Source: Myotis daubentonii
Taxonomy: Eukaryota; Chordata; Mammalia; Chiroptera; Vespertilionidae
Assembly (NCBI RefSeq): GCF_963259705.1
Contig: NC_081844.1
Span: forward strand, 31,884,294-31,948,293
Direction of reading: 5' to 3'
DNA length: 64,000 nt
Positions 42,900-56,007 of this stretch are shown one piece after another. Position numbers and translations under genes: made by a program. Under the pieces are notes generated by a model that was not told the DNA's origin, ran no database searches, and saw only the letters and a list, made by a program, of their open reading frames with translations. Each line of letters opens with the position of its first letter. Position 1 is the first letter of the stretch.

Positions 42900-43928
42900 T
42901 CTCAGATGCTACCTGGGTCCCCTTCACTGAATACTGCCTGTACTGACTCTACAAAGTAGGAGCTCAGAGATGGGCACTAACGTGCCCACGGCTGCCCAGT
43001 GGGCAAGAGGGCAGAGCTGGGCCTAGAACCACAGTAGGATGATGGCAATGGTTGTCATCATAGTAACTATTATTGTATTACCAACACTGATATTACATTT
43101 ATGAGTTATTTATCATACATATAGAAAGCATCACTATTTATTAATTATCTTTATTAACAATAAATAACTTTAAAATCTGTGGGACAGTAGTGATAATAAA
43201 AAACTGGCCCCTTTCACAATTTTTAAGTGCACAGTTCAGTGGCATTAAGTCCACTCATATGCCCCTAAGTTCCCAAGACTGTGCAGCTCCAATGCGGGCT
43301 TTGGGCCTGCTGTGTTAGCAGCATCCTCACCTGTCAGTCCCTCCTGCCCACCATAACCATGAGCCCAGCGGCCTCCCACCGTTGCTATAAATATACCATC
43401 AGCTGGTGTCTGGGCCTTCACACTCATGCAGCCACCTTCCCCGTGCAGACAGGCGGCTGGCACACCTGGCTGCCTGGGCCTGGGAAAATCCAGGCTGCCA
43501 GGCACCCCTCAGCCCTTCGCCACCCAGAGGCTTGGAGGGGCGACCAGGTGCCCGTCCTGGGTCATGTGTGCCCCAGTGCGTTCCCTGTGGGCAGAACGGC
43601 TCAGGGTCTCCGAGCAGAGCTGAGGTCTTCCCACTGCCTCCTGTGGCTGGGCAGAGGGTCCAGGAAGGGACTGAGCACTCATTCAGGGCCTCTTGTGTGC
43701 TTTTCGGGAATCGCTTGCTCCAATTCCTCAATTCAGTGGGCACAGTTTGTATTCACCCCACTTTACAGATGGAAAAACTGAAGCTCAGAAAGGGTATACG
43801 CCTCACACAGCCTGGGGCAAGCACAGCACGAATTGTATCCATTATAAAAGAAACAGGCACCCTCAGTCCACCCTTTGTCTCCCCAGCACAGCACCCAGTG
43901 CTGCGATGAAGATGATCAGGGACCAGAG

Positions 43929-44135
43929 CCCGGCCGGTGTGCTCAGTGGTTGAGCGTCCACCTATGAACTAGGAGGTCACGATTCAACTCCTGGTCAAGG
44001 GCACATGCCCGGGTTGTGGGCTCCATCCCCAGTGGGGGGCATGCAGGAGGCAGCCAATCAATGATTCTCTCTCATCAATGATGTTTCTATTTCCCTCTCC
44101 CTGCCTCTCTAAAATTAATTTTTTTTTTTAAATAA
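43929..44135 (+). mobile_element. VES-type SINE
   Basis: Starts CCGGCCGGTGTGCTCAGTGG and has GCCCGGGTTGTGGGCTC, ATGATTCTCTCTCATC and an AT-rich tail. A near-perfect duplication CAGGGACCAGA(A)G flanks it (43917-43928 and 44136-44148). Confidence 0.9.
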
Positions 44136-44370
44136 CAGGGACCAGAAGACAGGGGAACCTCAATCAGGGGCTGGCTTGCTTCGCTCTGTAGCCCACAGGC
44201 CCTTCCCTCCTGCCCTGAGCTCCCTTCCATCTAGACCAGAGAGACAGGGCTTTGTCTTGAGTCACACCTAAGCCAGGGGCAGAGCTGTGGCTGAGCGAGG
44301 TCCCCTCACTCCAGCCCACAATGCCCTTTATGGAGACCTTGGCACCCAGGTTTGGGCACAGCAGGTACTT

Positions 44371-44433
44371 TTGTTGTTGTTAATTGTGAACTCACCCAAG
44401 GATATTTTCCCATTGATTTTTAGAGAGAGTGGA

Positions 44434-44490
<57 letters not shown>

Positions 44491-44667
44491 CATCAATATG
44501 AGAGAGACACATCAATCGGTTGCCTTCCGCACATGCCCACACCAGGGCCCGGGACCAAGGAGGCAATCAAGGCCTGTAACCAAGGTACGTGCCCTTGACC
44601 GGAATCAAATCGGGGACCCTTCAGCCTGCAGGCTGACACTCTGTCTACTGGGCCAAAATGGCCAGGG
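44371..44667 (-). mobile_element. VES-type SINE (reversed) with expanded GA/CT tail
   Basis: The head is at the right (minus strand GCCCTGGCCATTTTGGCCCA). A (GA)n microsatellite of about 55 bp at about 44434-44490 has grown in the CT-rich tail. Flanked by a perfect 12-bp duplication CAGCAGGTACTT (44359-44370 and 44668-44679). Confidence 0.9.
44434..44490 (+). repeat. (GA)n microsatellite inside a SINE tail
   Basis: About 28 uninterrupted GA units in the CT-rich tail of the reversed VES SINE. Confidence 0.92.
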
Positions 44668-44814
44668 CAGCAGGTACTTAATAATATGGCTCCTTTATTC
44701 ACTATGTACTCAGGGCCTGCCCTTTTTATCATCTGTACCACTGGGAGGGTGTGGGTCCCACCTGATAATCTCAAAAGTGTTTTTTACTTTTTTTCTTTTA
44801 GGGGTTTTGAGGAC

Positions 44815-45020
44815 TCAAAATCCATGGGTTCTAATTCTGCTCTGCCTCTTACAAGCTGTGTGACTTTGGCAAGTGTCTGACCATCTCTGGATCTCTGTTT
44901 CCTCATGGGCAAGGGGAGAAGTTCCCTCGCTCCCAGGCAGGTGGAGAGAATTAAACCAGTTGAGAGTGGAATGGGCCCAGAACTGGGCACACAGTGGCAC
45001 TCAATATGTGCTCACAGTTC
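44815..45020 (-). mobile_element. MIR SINE, reversed
   Basis: ACAAGCTGTGTGACTTTGGC, CTCTGTTTCCTCATGGGCAA and GGCACTCAATATGTGCTCAC. Confidence 0.85.
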
Positions 45021-45469
45021 CTATTAACTGCTTCCTGGTTCCATCCAGGAGGAGTTGGGGATCCCCCCAGTTTTTCCTGTCTCCTCCTTGGGGCACCCTG
45101 GGCAGTCCCTCTCCACCGAGAGCTTCCCAAGCTGGCCCCTGCCCACAGCGCCATTCAGGGAGGTTGGCACCGCACAAGGCGGGAGCAGGAGGCTGGCCCA
45201 TGGCAGCGTCAGCAAATGGGCACCAGCTGGGCCGGTGGCTGGGGCGGGCTGGCAGCTGCCTGGAGCCGGCAGGCCTGGCAGCCCCTCCCCTGCCCACCCC
45301 TGGCACTGTGCCCCACCAGCCTCAGGTTTCTCAAGCCGCCAGAGGGGGCAGGGAGGCCTGGCTGGGCTTCAGGGTTGGGCAGGCGGCTTCCCTCTCTGGG
45401 CCCTGTTTCCTCCAGGCACCTTCCCAAATGCAAGGCAGGTTGAAGAGCGGCTCCTGGCCTCCCCAGCAC

Positions 45470-45720
45470 CCTCATCACCTCCCTCTCCAATAATGCCTGC
45501 ACCCTCTGGGCCATTCCAGCCCCAGGGCCTTTGCACTGGCTGTGCCCCTGCCTGGTGCACTCTCACTCAATCCCTCCATGCCTCCATCTCCTTCAGGCTT
45601 CATCTCAAAGGTGACCTCCTCTAAGAGTTCCTTCCTGTCCAGAGTGCACCCACCGGCTCCTCTCCGTACCCCTCCCCCCCTCTGTTTCCCTGACATCACA
45701 TTCTTTTTCATTGAACTGTG
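45470..45720 (+). mobile_element. L2 LINE fragment
   Basis: CCCCAGGGCCTTTGCACTGG and CAGGCTTCATCTCAAAGGTG are L2 landmarks. Confidence 0.7.
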
Positions 45721-46248
45721 AACTGTCAGCTTCTGCATCCCCTGCTCAGGGCTCCTCCCACCCAAAGTGCATCAGGTAGCAGGCAGCCCCCAATGTCCCA
45801 AGGGGAAGCTCTCATCACCCCTCATTACAGGCCCTGCAGCTGCCCCCTAGGCTGGCCCTGGGGCACACGCTGTGACCCGTCCCTGGAACCAGGCTCATGG
45901 CCATGGTGGCGCCAGATGGACGCCTGGGGCAGCCAAATTTGGGTTCAAGAGGTGCCCTAGGCTCTAACAGCCCAGTACTGAAGGAACCTTCTCATAGCTG
46001 GTCTCCACCCCTACATCCCCCAAAATAAACCCCAGGGTGGAGGCCTGGGATTCCCCTTTGGGGTGGGGCCCCACAAGTCCACCTGACACCCTTGGGGAGA
46101 GGTGGAGAGGTTGGGGGGGGGGGGTGGCGCGGGCGGGCCTTGTCCAAGGACAGGGAAGGGCTGAGAGGGCAGGCGTGTGTGGTACCTCTGAGTCTCTGTG
46201 TCTCTCCATGTCTCTGGGTCCATCTGTCTTTCCGTGTTTCTGTCCGCA

Positions 46249-46250
<2 letters not shown>

Positions 46251-46281
<31 letters not shown>
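46251..46281 (+). repeat. (TG)n microsatellite
   Basis: About 15 TG units in intron 2. Confidence 0.9.
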
Positions 46282-46282
<1 letters not shown>

Positions 46283-46814
46283 TGTTGGTTCTGAGGCCCC
46301 ACTCCTGATGTTGGGGGTGGCACCTCCTTTCAGCTGTACAGCGGGTGCTCCCCTCATCATCCACCCTGAACCCCTCCAGAGGCCAACTGAGGCCCGTCCT
46401 TACCCCTCATCAATCCCACGCCTCCCGTCAGGCGGAGTAAGGCGCACTCTGTGCTCTGGCCTATGCTGGGGCCCCCTCCAGCCTGGAGCCCACAGGGTGG
46501 GAGCAGGGAGGTGCTACCGGTTCTCTCTGCCATTCGACTGACATCGGCCTGGCCGAGAACAGACTTAACTCTGGCCGAGAACAAGGACAAGGGTCCTGGG
46601 GAAAACGGCAGGGAGCCGAGGCGCAGCAGGGGGCCCGGGGCAGCCTCAGCCCGGGACCTTGGATGAGGCCTTGGCTGCTGGAAGCCTGGAACACAGACCC
46701 AGCCTGGGGGTGGCCAAGCCGTGATGACTGGCTGCCCATATTGCAAACCACAATTTCCCTTCACCCCTTTCTGCCATGGAGTGTGGCAGGCTGGAGGGGG
46801 TGTCAGCTCAGAAG

Positions 46815-46975
46815 CTGCCTGCATCCAAGTCCCACTTCTCCCCTTTCTTGGCTGTGTGACCTTGGGCAGTCCCTTCTTCGAGCTTCTGTTTCCTTTTCTG
46901 TGAAATCGGTACCACAATGATTTCTACTCGCGGGGCTGCTGGAAAGACGGGAAAGAATTGCTAAGCTGTCAGAAA
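46815..46975 (-). mobile_element. MIR SINE, reversed
   Basis: TTGGCTGTGTGACCTTGGGC and CTGTTTCCTTTTCTGTGAAA. Confidence 0.8.
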
Positions 46976-47104
46976 ACAATGCCTCACAGAGGAAGTGGGG
47001 CTAGGAGTTGGAGTTTTGAAGCATGAGTAGGAGTTTTCCATATGGGAAAGGCATTCCAGGCAGAGGGAACAGCAGGGGCCCAGGCCTGGAGGGGGGAAAT
47101 CGCA

Positions 47105-47310
47105 ATCGTAATGAGGATGTACAGTAACCATCCATGGAGCCCTAGCTCTGCCTGGGCCTTGCCTTCAACAACTATGAGCACCCGTTCCTACAGTTATTGT
47201 CGAGCTTCCCATTTTATAGACACGAAAACGAGGCACAGAGAAGTCATGTGACTTGTCCTGGATCACCCAGCAGCAGGCAGCCGAGTTAGGGCCGGAATCC
47301 AGGCCCCGCT
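47105..47310 (+). mobile_element. MIR SINE
   Basis: CCCATTTTATAGACACGAAA, ACGAGGCACAGAGAAGTCAT and GGCCGGAATCCAGGCCCC. Confidence 0.7.
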
Positions 47311-47849
47311 CTCAGACACCACCCCCACTGCAGGCCGGCTGGGGCCGGGTCAGCCGGGTCCAGTGTGAGCAGGGATTCCCCCGGGATAGTGGAGTCGGCT
47401 GGAAGCAGGGGAGGTTGGTAGCCTTGACCTTTCCTGGCCCTCATTCAAGGAGGTTGACCAGACTGGCCAACAAGGGCTAGAAGTGGGGCTTGAAGGTGTC
47501 TGGGGAGGCCTGGAGGCCTAGCTTGCCTGCTGAACTGAGGGGGGGGAGGGGGTCTGGTGGGGGAGGGGAGGCGCCTGGAGATTGTGCTGACGCTGGCAGA
47601 AAACTCTGCTTCAAAATTTTATCAGCTCAGCTCAGAGGAGGTGGGGGTGGGGCTGGGTGGCGAGGATGGATGTGGAGGGGGAGACCTGGACCTGCATGGT
47701 AATGAGCCAAGGCAGTCCCTGCCCCCTGCCCTCTGCCGGAGACAGTCACCTCCTCCACTTCTCTGCCTCCGCACCCCGCCAGCACTGCTTCACTGCTGCC
47801 CCCGGGGGCTTGCTGCTAATTGGTGCGGGTAGGGCGAGGGGCAGTGGGG

Positions 47850-47872
47850 TCAAGGTCAAGGAACCAAGGTCA
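47850..47872 (+). promoter_or_regulatory. Two nuclear-receptor extended half-sites (ERR/SF-1 type)
   Basis: TCAAGGTCA at 47850-47858 and CCAAGGTCA at 47864-47872, same direction and 14 bp apart start to start, in intron 2 about 1.1 kb from exon 2. Both are strong monomer-type sites for ERR, SF-1/LRH-1 or ROR receptors. Function is inferred. Confidence 0.35.
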
Positions 47873-48938
47873 AAACTGGGAAATTCTGTCTGGCTCTCCC
47901 CGCTACACACCCTGGAGAGCTGAGCTCCACAGACTCATCTGATCCTTATACCACTGCCAGGAGCCGGCATGGCCCTTCTCCCATTGGACAGAGGGGGGAG
48001 ACTGAGGCACAGAACTGTGAGATAGCCACAGTCACGCCGGGGCGGCATGTGGAACACAGACACACAGACAGGAAGCAGCGGCCCTGGCTTTGGCCACCGG
48101 CACCAGTGACCTCAAGAGGCTGGACCGGTATCCGGCTCCACATCTCTGCCTAGGCTGCCGGCCACGGGGACCCCTCCACGGCCGCCACTGCCCAGCCATC
48201 CTGCAGAACTTAGCTCAGCCACCCCTCCTCTTCCAGGAGGCTGCCATGGACTGTCTACACCCTCAAAGTCCCTGCTGGTCTCAACCTCAGGCATTTGACC
48301 GCAGAACCAGCAAACACACAGCTGAAAGGGCCAGAGCCGGGGGCACTGGGGACCAGGAAGGGTGGTGACCTGGCCAAAGTCACTCAGCACCCAAGCGTCC
48401 CACTCACAGCACAAACGTGTGCCGGGCTGGGCCTCCGCTGGAAGTCTGAGAGTCGATCAACCAGTGTTCGCAGCGCACAGCCCCGGCACTCTCCCAGCTT
48501 TCCCCAGAGAGATCAGATTATTCAACCAACGGTCTCCCATCAGTCACTCTCCTGTGCCCATTCCTGTCCCCAACAGGCCATACTGTGCCCATCAGACCTG
48601 GGACAGAGTCTCATCTCCTGAGACGCCAAGGGCACACCAGCCTCCTCAGACATCAAGGCCTCCACCTTCAGGTTCTCAGGACGTACCTGCTTTCCCATCA
48701 CACTCTCCTTGAATCACATCTCCCTCCCTCAGACCTTCACATCGAGTGAGCCTGTCCCCTCCAACCGGCTTGTAGGCCCACTTCTCCCCTTAGACTCCCA
48801 CTGCGCCCACCCCACCCTCACAGCTCGGCAGCCTTCCCCCGCTGACCTTGCGAAGGCCAACTCCCTGTTCCAACGGCGGGGCGGCGCAGGGAGGTTGCCT
48901 CCTCCCTCGGACTGTGCCTGGACCCACCTCCCACATCA

Positions 48939-49631
<693 letters not shown>

Positions 49632-49802
49632 TCAGTAGGCGGAGGGGGAGGGGCAGGGGACCACGGCAGACCCCTCCACCTCCTGGGGAAAGCTGAGGGA
49701 GCCCAGCAGAAGTTCCTGGGGGACAGGTGAGAACGCATTGCCCACATGGGGAAACTGAGGCTTGGATTCGATGGGCAGCCCAGGCCAAGAAAGGCATTCA
49801 TG

Positions 49803-50018
49803 GCCCGGCCAGCATGGCTCAGTGGTTGAGCATCGACCTATGAACCAGGAGGTCATGGTTGGATTCCTGGTCGAGGCACATGCCTGGGTTGCGGGCTCGA
49901 TCCCCAGTGTGGGGTGTACGGGGAGGCGGCCGATCATTGATTCTCTCTCATCACTGATGTTTGTATCTCTCTCTCCCTCTCCCTTCCTCTCTGAGATCAA
50001 TAAAAATATATCTAAAAA
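49803..50018 (+). mobile_element. VES-type SINE
   Basis: Carries GGCTCAGTGGTTGAGCATCG, GTTGCGGGCTCGATCCCC and ATCAATAAAAATATATC. The 16-bp duplication AAGAAAGGCATTCATG / AAGAAAGACATTCATG has one mismatch. It lies about 260 bp upstream of exon 2 in gene sense. Confidence 0.92.
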
Positions 50019-50174
50019 AAGAAAGACATTCATGAAAAACTATCTTAAACCCCAAAACAGGACAAGCTGAGGGTTCCAGGTGGAGACGGATGGGGACCCA
50101 TTGTACAGATGGGAAAACTGAGGTCGGGCGAGTGAGGATGTCATGGATCCATTCTCTGCCTTCTAGAACTGGGG

Positions 50175-50350
50175 TTTGAAAGTACCATAAGAACAGATAG
50201 TGAATATTTTAGTAGCCACTATTCCACTCTACACTGTAAGTGTAACCTGGGTAAGATGTAAATGACGGCAGAGCGGTATTCCAATAAGACTTTATTGACA
50301 AAAACAGGTGGCTGGCATCGGGTCCCAGGCTGTAGTGTGAGCGCTACTGT
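50175..50350 (+). mobile_element. hAT-Charlie-type relic
   Basis: Shares GATAGTGAATATTTTAG, CAATAAGACTTTATTGAC and AAAACAGGTGGCTGGC with the same old family seen in intron 7. Non-coding. Confidence 0.6.
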
Positions 50351-53300
50351 TGAGAGCAGGGCCGAGCACACAGTGGGTCCTCAATGACTGCAGGAAAAAC
50401 CAGGCTTGGAGAATAACGCTTGGGGCTCCTTTCTCAGACCCACTGCTCAGCAGAGGAAGCGGACACCCGATGGGGGTCCAGGGCGGCCTCTACTGGCCCT
50501 TGGCACTGATGGAAAAAATGAGGGCAAGGGGCTGTTTCTGAAGAACACGTGTACAGACAGGGCTGAGGCCCACAGGCCCGACTAGGACCCCTGGGTGTCA
50601 GGGGCTGCTGGTGGGGGCTCCTGCACAGACCCACTGAAGTAGCCAGGAACGCTGAGGCCGGAGACACAGGTCAGAACACACTGGACAGGGGAGCTCAGCC
50701 ATGGAGGTTCAGGGCTAGAGAGTGGGGCCCCTGGGGGTCAGCTCCCCGCCCCCTCCCCACAGACCCATTCCACAGATGGAAAAACTGAGTCTGGGGAGGC
50801 TGAGACCTGGCCAGAGCTATGACTTCAACACCTCCCTCTCCCACTGTGCCTAATTAGTGTTGCTGGGCCCACAACGAGGAAACAGAGACTCCAAGAGGGG
50901 ACCCAGTCATGAGGGGCTGGGACCAGACCCCACACCCATCTGACTTTCTCCACAAAAGCAGCAACCCCAGTAGGGTCCCTCGGAGAGCCACATGGGGAGC
51001 CCCAGCCCCTTCTAAGGGGATATGAGGGCCGCATCCTTCTCTCCATTTTCTAGCAAGGGAAACAGCCTGCAGGACATCCGGGACCTGGTGTCTGTCTTCA
51101 GGAGTCAGACACTCAAGGAGAAAGGAAGACAGAAGAGAAACATCGGTCCTACTCTTGCCAGGACCATGCCAGGCTTCTTGAATGGGGTGATATCTCTTCC
51201 TGGCTTATGAACCCCATTATCTGCCCAGCTCTCAAAAGACTGCATTAGCTATTACTATTATTATGGGCATTGCTACAATATTTTGGTTGCTTACAGTCTT
51301 CCAAGGGGCAGGAAAAGGCCCAAGGCTTTGCTATCCATTGCGTGATGGGGAAACGGAGGCTCAGAGAGGGGCGGAGACCTGGCCTCGGTCCCACTCTCAG
51401 AGCCTGTGTGAGAGAACCCAGGACCCTCACCCCGAGAAGGCCATCAGGCCCCTTTCTCAAAACAGCCTGCTCTCTGCCGGGCTGGGGTCTCGGAGACAGA
51501 AACAGCTGCTCTGGACTCCTGGTTGGCTTTCCAGGTGGGTGTGGCTTAGCTCGGTCCCCCCTCCAGACCTGGATGCTCATGGTACCCCTTGGCCGGCTCA
51601 CCCTCCCCGCTCCGGGCTTTATCTCCCTTTGATATCTCCGGCCACAGGGTGCTGGCGGGAAGGGGATGACCTCAGGTTTCACCTATGACCGAGGCTCTGA
51701 AAATAGCCTCCTGCCCTGGCCAGGGCGGCCTGTGAGGGGGCTCAGCCTGGGCGCCCAGTTCCCCACTCCAATGTGCCCTGAAGCATGAGTCACTGAAACA
51801 ACTGTGGCCGGGACTGCACTTGGGCCCTCCGTGCGGCCCCCGCCTGCGGACCTGCTGAGGCAGAGGGAGGACGGAGCGGCCCATCCCCTGCCAGTCCGAC
51901 CCAACCCGAGTTGCCTGTCTTGTGCCTGATGCCACTGGGGATCCACTTGCCCAGGGTCACACAGCCAGTCAGCAGAGCAGGGACCAGAGCCCAGGCCGTC
52001 TGGCCGGGGAACCGGGGACGGGGAATCGATAGAGGCACAGGTCACTGTCCCGCGGAGGGGATGCCAGGGCAGCGGTGTGGACGTTGGGCTGTGGCTGCCA
52101 CCCAAGTTCTGGTGATGGCTGTGGCCCTGATAAGAGGGAGCTGGGAAGAGGCCGCTGGGTGTCAGCCAGCAGGGGCAGGCTACGGTCCCCAGACGCCTCT
52201 CCTGACCGCCATTCTCTCTGGGCACCTCCCCACTTCTGAACCCCTCTCCCTCAATTCCTGTTCTAGGTCTTGGCTCCCCTTCTCGGAGCCCCAATCCTTT
52301 TTCCAGCTCCTTCCCTCTCGGAGCCCTCCCCTCCCTCTCTGATCTCTACACCCTCTCCGGGGAAAGGTGCCAGGGAGGAGAGCAGGGGTGGGAGCCCACG
52401 TCACCAGTGACCCTAGCTGGTCCAGCAGGAAGGAAGACAAACAGTCCGTAACTGGGTCATGGACCTGCTGCCCCAGCCTCCCTTGTCCTCCCAGAGAGGT
52501 CAGGCTAGATGAGAGGCAGGCCTGTCACTCTCTTTGTCCCACAAGACCTGCAACAATGGAGGCTTCTTCCGCAGGCACCTCCCGATGCCCTCAGGCTGAC
52601 AGGGCACAGGGGATCGCCAAGGCAAGCTAGACGCTGAGAATCCCCCCACACTCCTACACATCCCTCAAAGCCCTATTTCCACGGTTCCTTCCTTCCGGCA
52701 GCTCTCCCCAGGGCTCCCTCAGACCTCGCCTGGACCACACAAGCTGTGGAGTCTGAGTCCAGCTCTTGCTCCTCCTCCAACCCTGAGTCCTGGGGCTGAG
52801 GCACTCCACTGCCAGGCAGCCCCTGGGGGTGGCATTAGCCTCCGTTTTCACCTTCAGCCTTGGGCTTCAGTCTCTCATTTTGTACAACGGGCAGAAAGGG
52901 ATACTGCGGCCTGTTGGGGGTTGGGGATGGGGTGCTTGTCTATTGCCCTGGTAACCAGAGAGTGGGGGGAGATGGAGCAAGATGAGGCCTTGCCCAGAAA
53001 CCCCACGTGGCCCACTGGCCCTTCCAATGAGGGCAGCAGCAGGTTGGAGGTGGGCACCGGGTCAAGCCCTTGCTGGGCCCTATGGATGGACAATTGTGCA
53101 CTGGGCTGTGCCCTTCCCTGGATCCCTCCCACCCTGACAGCCCAGGGCAGCAAACAGCACATGGAACTCCAATTCCCACTCCAAAAGCGTTCCTGGAAGG
53201 ATTCTCTCTCCTTCATTCACTCAGCAACTCAACAAACACTGCTGAGAATCTATCTGACCCACCTCCTAAGCGCTTAACCCAAACTCCTATGCATCCCTGA

Positions 53301-53474
53301 AAGCCCTGACGCCAATGCCCCCTTCTCGAGGGAAAGCCCAGGTGAAATGGCAAACAGCAGAGTTCATCTATGAATGCAGACCCATCTGGCACCACAGTTG
53401 GGGCTCCTAACCTAGGTCACTCCGCCCCCGAGCTCAGACCATCTGTATAGCTCTTATCTAATGAGGGAGAAAGT

Positions 53475-53950
53475 CATTCAGTTGCTCAACCAACATTCCC
53501 TGAGTGCCTACTGTGTGCATGGTGCTGGGGACCCAGCGGTAACCGGGGCTCGGCCTTCACGCAGATGCTGATCTGTGGCAGGGATGGACCTTAAACAAGC
53601 CAACAAGTATGCGATAAAACGTCAGGTTGAACTAAATGGTTTGAGGAAATGTGAAGGAGTTTGAGGGACCAGGGGACGCCTTGGGGGTTGTGTTTAGCTG
53701 GGGGGGGGGGGGGGGTCAGGAAGGGTCTCTCACAGGACAGGACACTTGAAGGAAGACCTGAACGGTGACAACCCTGAGCAGGCGCTTCCCAGGTGGAGAA
53801 AACAGCACCAGCGCAGGCAAAGGTCTGGAGGCAGGACCGTGCCATCATCAGCACGTTCGATGGAAACAGTGAGGAGGCAGAGAGGCGGTGAGGGCAGGGA
53901 GGGGACCCAGGCGGGTTGTGCAGGACCTTACGGGCCAGGCCAAGGAGAGT
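53475..53950 (+). mobile_element. Old mammalian interspersed repeat, family A
   Basis: GCTCAACCAACATTCCCTGA, GCCTACTGTGTGCATGGTGC, GGCAAAGGTCTGGAGGCAGG and TTGTGCAGGACCTTACGGGC. It contains a G-run of about 15 at 53701-53715. Confidence 0.6.
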
Positions 53951-54619
53951 GAAACCCCCTGCCCGACTGACAGGTGAGTGTGAGCCCTGGCTCTCTGACT
54001 TCCCTTTCTGGTGTCCCAGGAAGAGGATGGGGCTGAGCCAGAGGACCATGGTGTTCGAGAGAGAGGCGAGGAGCCAGGCTGTGCCTCGTGGAGGCTGAGC
54101 ATTGACTGTGCCCACTGTCTGGAGGGAGAGACTGAGGCACAGAGCACTGAAGCCAGAGGCCCAAAGTCACACAGCCAGGAAGGAGCAGAGCTGGGGCCTC
54201 CACCAGAGTCCCTGTGACTGTGGACCTCCGGCCTCCTCAACCCCACTGCCGGGCCCCTGGGCACGTGGTCTGACCCATCGGTGGGGCTCCCCAGTTCACT
54301 CTGCACTCTGTATGCGCGCTCTGGATTCTGTGTGACTCCCTTCCCCTGCTCCGTCGGTGGCCACCTTCTCCTTGGGGGGCTCACTCAGCCAAAGAGGCAG
54401 CCTGTCACCTTGTTTCCTGCCCCCCCAACCTAGAATCCACAATCTCATCCTCTGCCTCTTGGCCCCATTCACACACCCCAACTAACAAAGGCCGCCAGTA
54501 CCCACTTGGTCTGGCCAAACTTGGGAAAAGCCTGGACAAGGCTGGGCTGGGAGGAAAGTTCAACAGAAAAACCCTCATGGGTCAAAGCTCTCATTTTTTG
54601 TGGGGTCACCGCTAGCCAA

Positions 54620-54950
54620 GTTATTTGGCGCCTACTGCACACCAGGCACTGTGTGATGGTTAAAGAATCGATCGAAGGGAGGCATGATGATGCTCCCCAT
54701 GTGGGGACATAGGGAGAGAGGCTGAGACTCAGAGAGACTCAAGTGCCTTCTTTCAACTGGCAGAACCCCCCGTCCATTCACACATGTATGAGGACTGACT
54801 GTGTGCCAGGCCCTGTGCCAGCACCTCAGCGGTGTCCTGCTTCCCTGAATCCTCGGGCAGCCTGAGGAGTGAAGGTTACCAGGCACTTCATTGCACCGGG
54901 AAGACAGGGAGGTCTAGGTTACCCACCCGGCCACACAGCTGGAAAGAAAA
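54620..54950 (+). mobile_element. MIR fragments (two adjacent)
   Basis: GCGCCTACTGCACACCAGGC with GAGACTCAGAGAGACTCAAG, then GACTGACTGTGTGCCAGGCC with GGTTACCCACCCGGCCACAC. At least two copies appear abutted. Confidence 0.6.
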
Positions 54951-55176
54951 CTCCATTGGGAGCCTCCTGAGCAGGATTTGCATGAAGATCTGAGACCACC
55001 CCCCACCTTAGAGCACATCTGAAGTGGGGTGGGGCTCTGTCCCCATAGGAGTGGTGCCAGCGAGTGTGCATGGGAATGTGGGGGCGCCCCTGTACTGCTG
55101 ACCACAGGTCAACATGCACCCCGGGAGGTGGACATGGGCAGGAGCTGCATGGAGCAGGCGGCCCCATTTGTCATGA

Positions 55177-55318
55177 GCTAGGGAGGGAGGGAGGCTGAGG
55201 CAGGAAGACAGAAGAGAGACTGAGGGAGAGGGAGACAGAGGGAGAGAGACAGAAGGAGGGAGGGAGGCAGGGAGGGAGAGAGGGAGGGAGAGGAAGAGGG
55301 AGAGGGAGAGAGAGAATG
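55177..55318 (+). repeat. Purine-rich GGGA/GAGA tract
   Basis: Nearly continuous purines with GGGAGGGAGGGAGG and GAGGGAGAGGGAGAGAG modules in intron 1. Confidence 0.85.
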
Positions 55319-55792
55319 CTGACTAGGCCAGAATCCCAGCAGATTTATAAGGCGCTGGGCCCTGATGCTGAGGCACCTCCACCGCAGAGAAGGGAGGGGT
55401 GAGAGATACAGACATGGAGTGAGGGTGTGCCTTTCACAGGATCTAATCAGAGGCCATCAGGCCCTGAGTGGAGGGCACACAGCGAGTGCCCACCTGCCCA
55501 GGTGTGGCCAATGAACCAGGTGTGCCCCAACCCCCAGCCTCACCAGCCATGCTGTGCTGCCCTGGGCAGGCCCTGACCCTCTCTGGTCTTGGCCCCTTTC
55601 CTAGCCCAGAGGTGCTGGGGAAGCCTGACCTGATAGAGCCCATACCAGGCCTAGATCTCACTGCCTTCTGCCTCTCCCCACCCCCATGAGAGATGCTTAA
55701 TGACCATCTATTAAATCAAACAACAGTTGGGTGCCCTCTCCCAGCCTCAGTCTCTCTGCTGGAGAAATGGCAGTAAAAAGAGTGCCTCCCTG

Positions 55793-56007
55793 CCCGGCTG
55801 GTTTGGCTCAGTGAATAGAGCATTGGCCTGTGGACTGAAGGGTCCTGGGTTCGATTCTGTCAGGGCACATGCCCGGGTTGCAGGCTCGATCCCCAGTGGG
55901 GGGCATGCAGGCAGCAGCTGATCAAAGATTCTCTCTCATCATTGATGTTTCTCTCTCTCTCTCCCTCTCCCTTCCTCTCTGAAATCAATAAAAATATATA
56001 TATTTTT
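55793..56007 (+). mobile_element. VES-type SINE with perfect 18-bp target duplication
   Basis: The head reads GGCTGGTTTGGCTCAGTGAA with GGGTTCGATTC, then GCCCGGGTTGCAGGCTCG and the AATAAAAATATATAT tail. AAAAAGAGTGCCTCCCTG is duplicated without mismatch at 55775-55792 and 56008-56025, suggesting a recent insertion. Confidence 0.94.
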
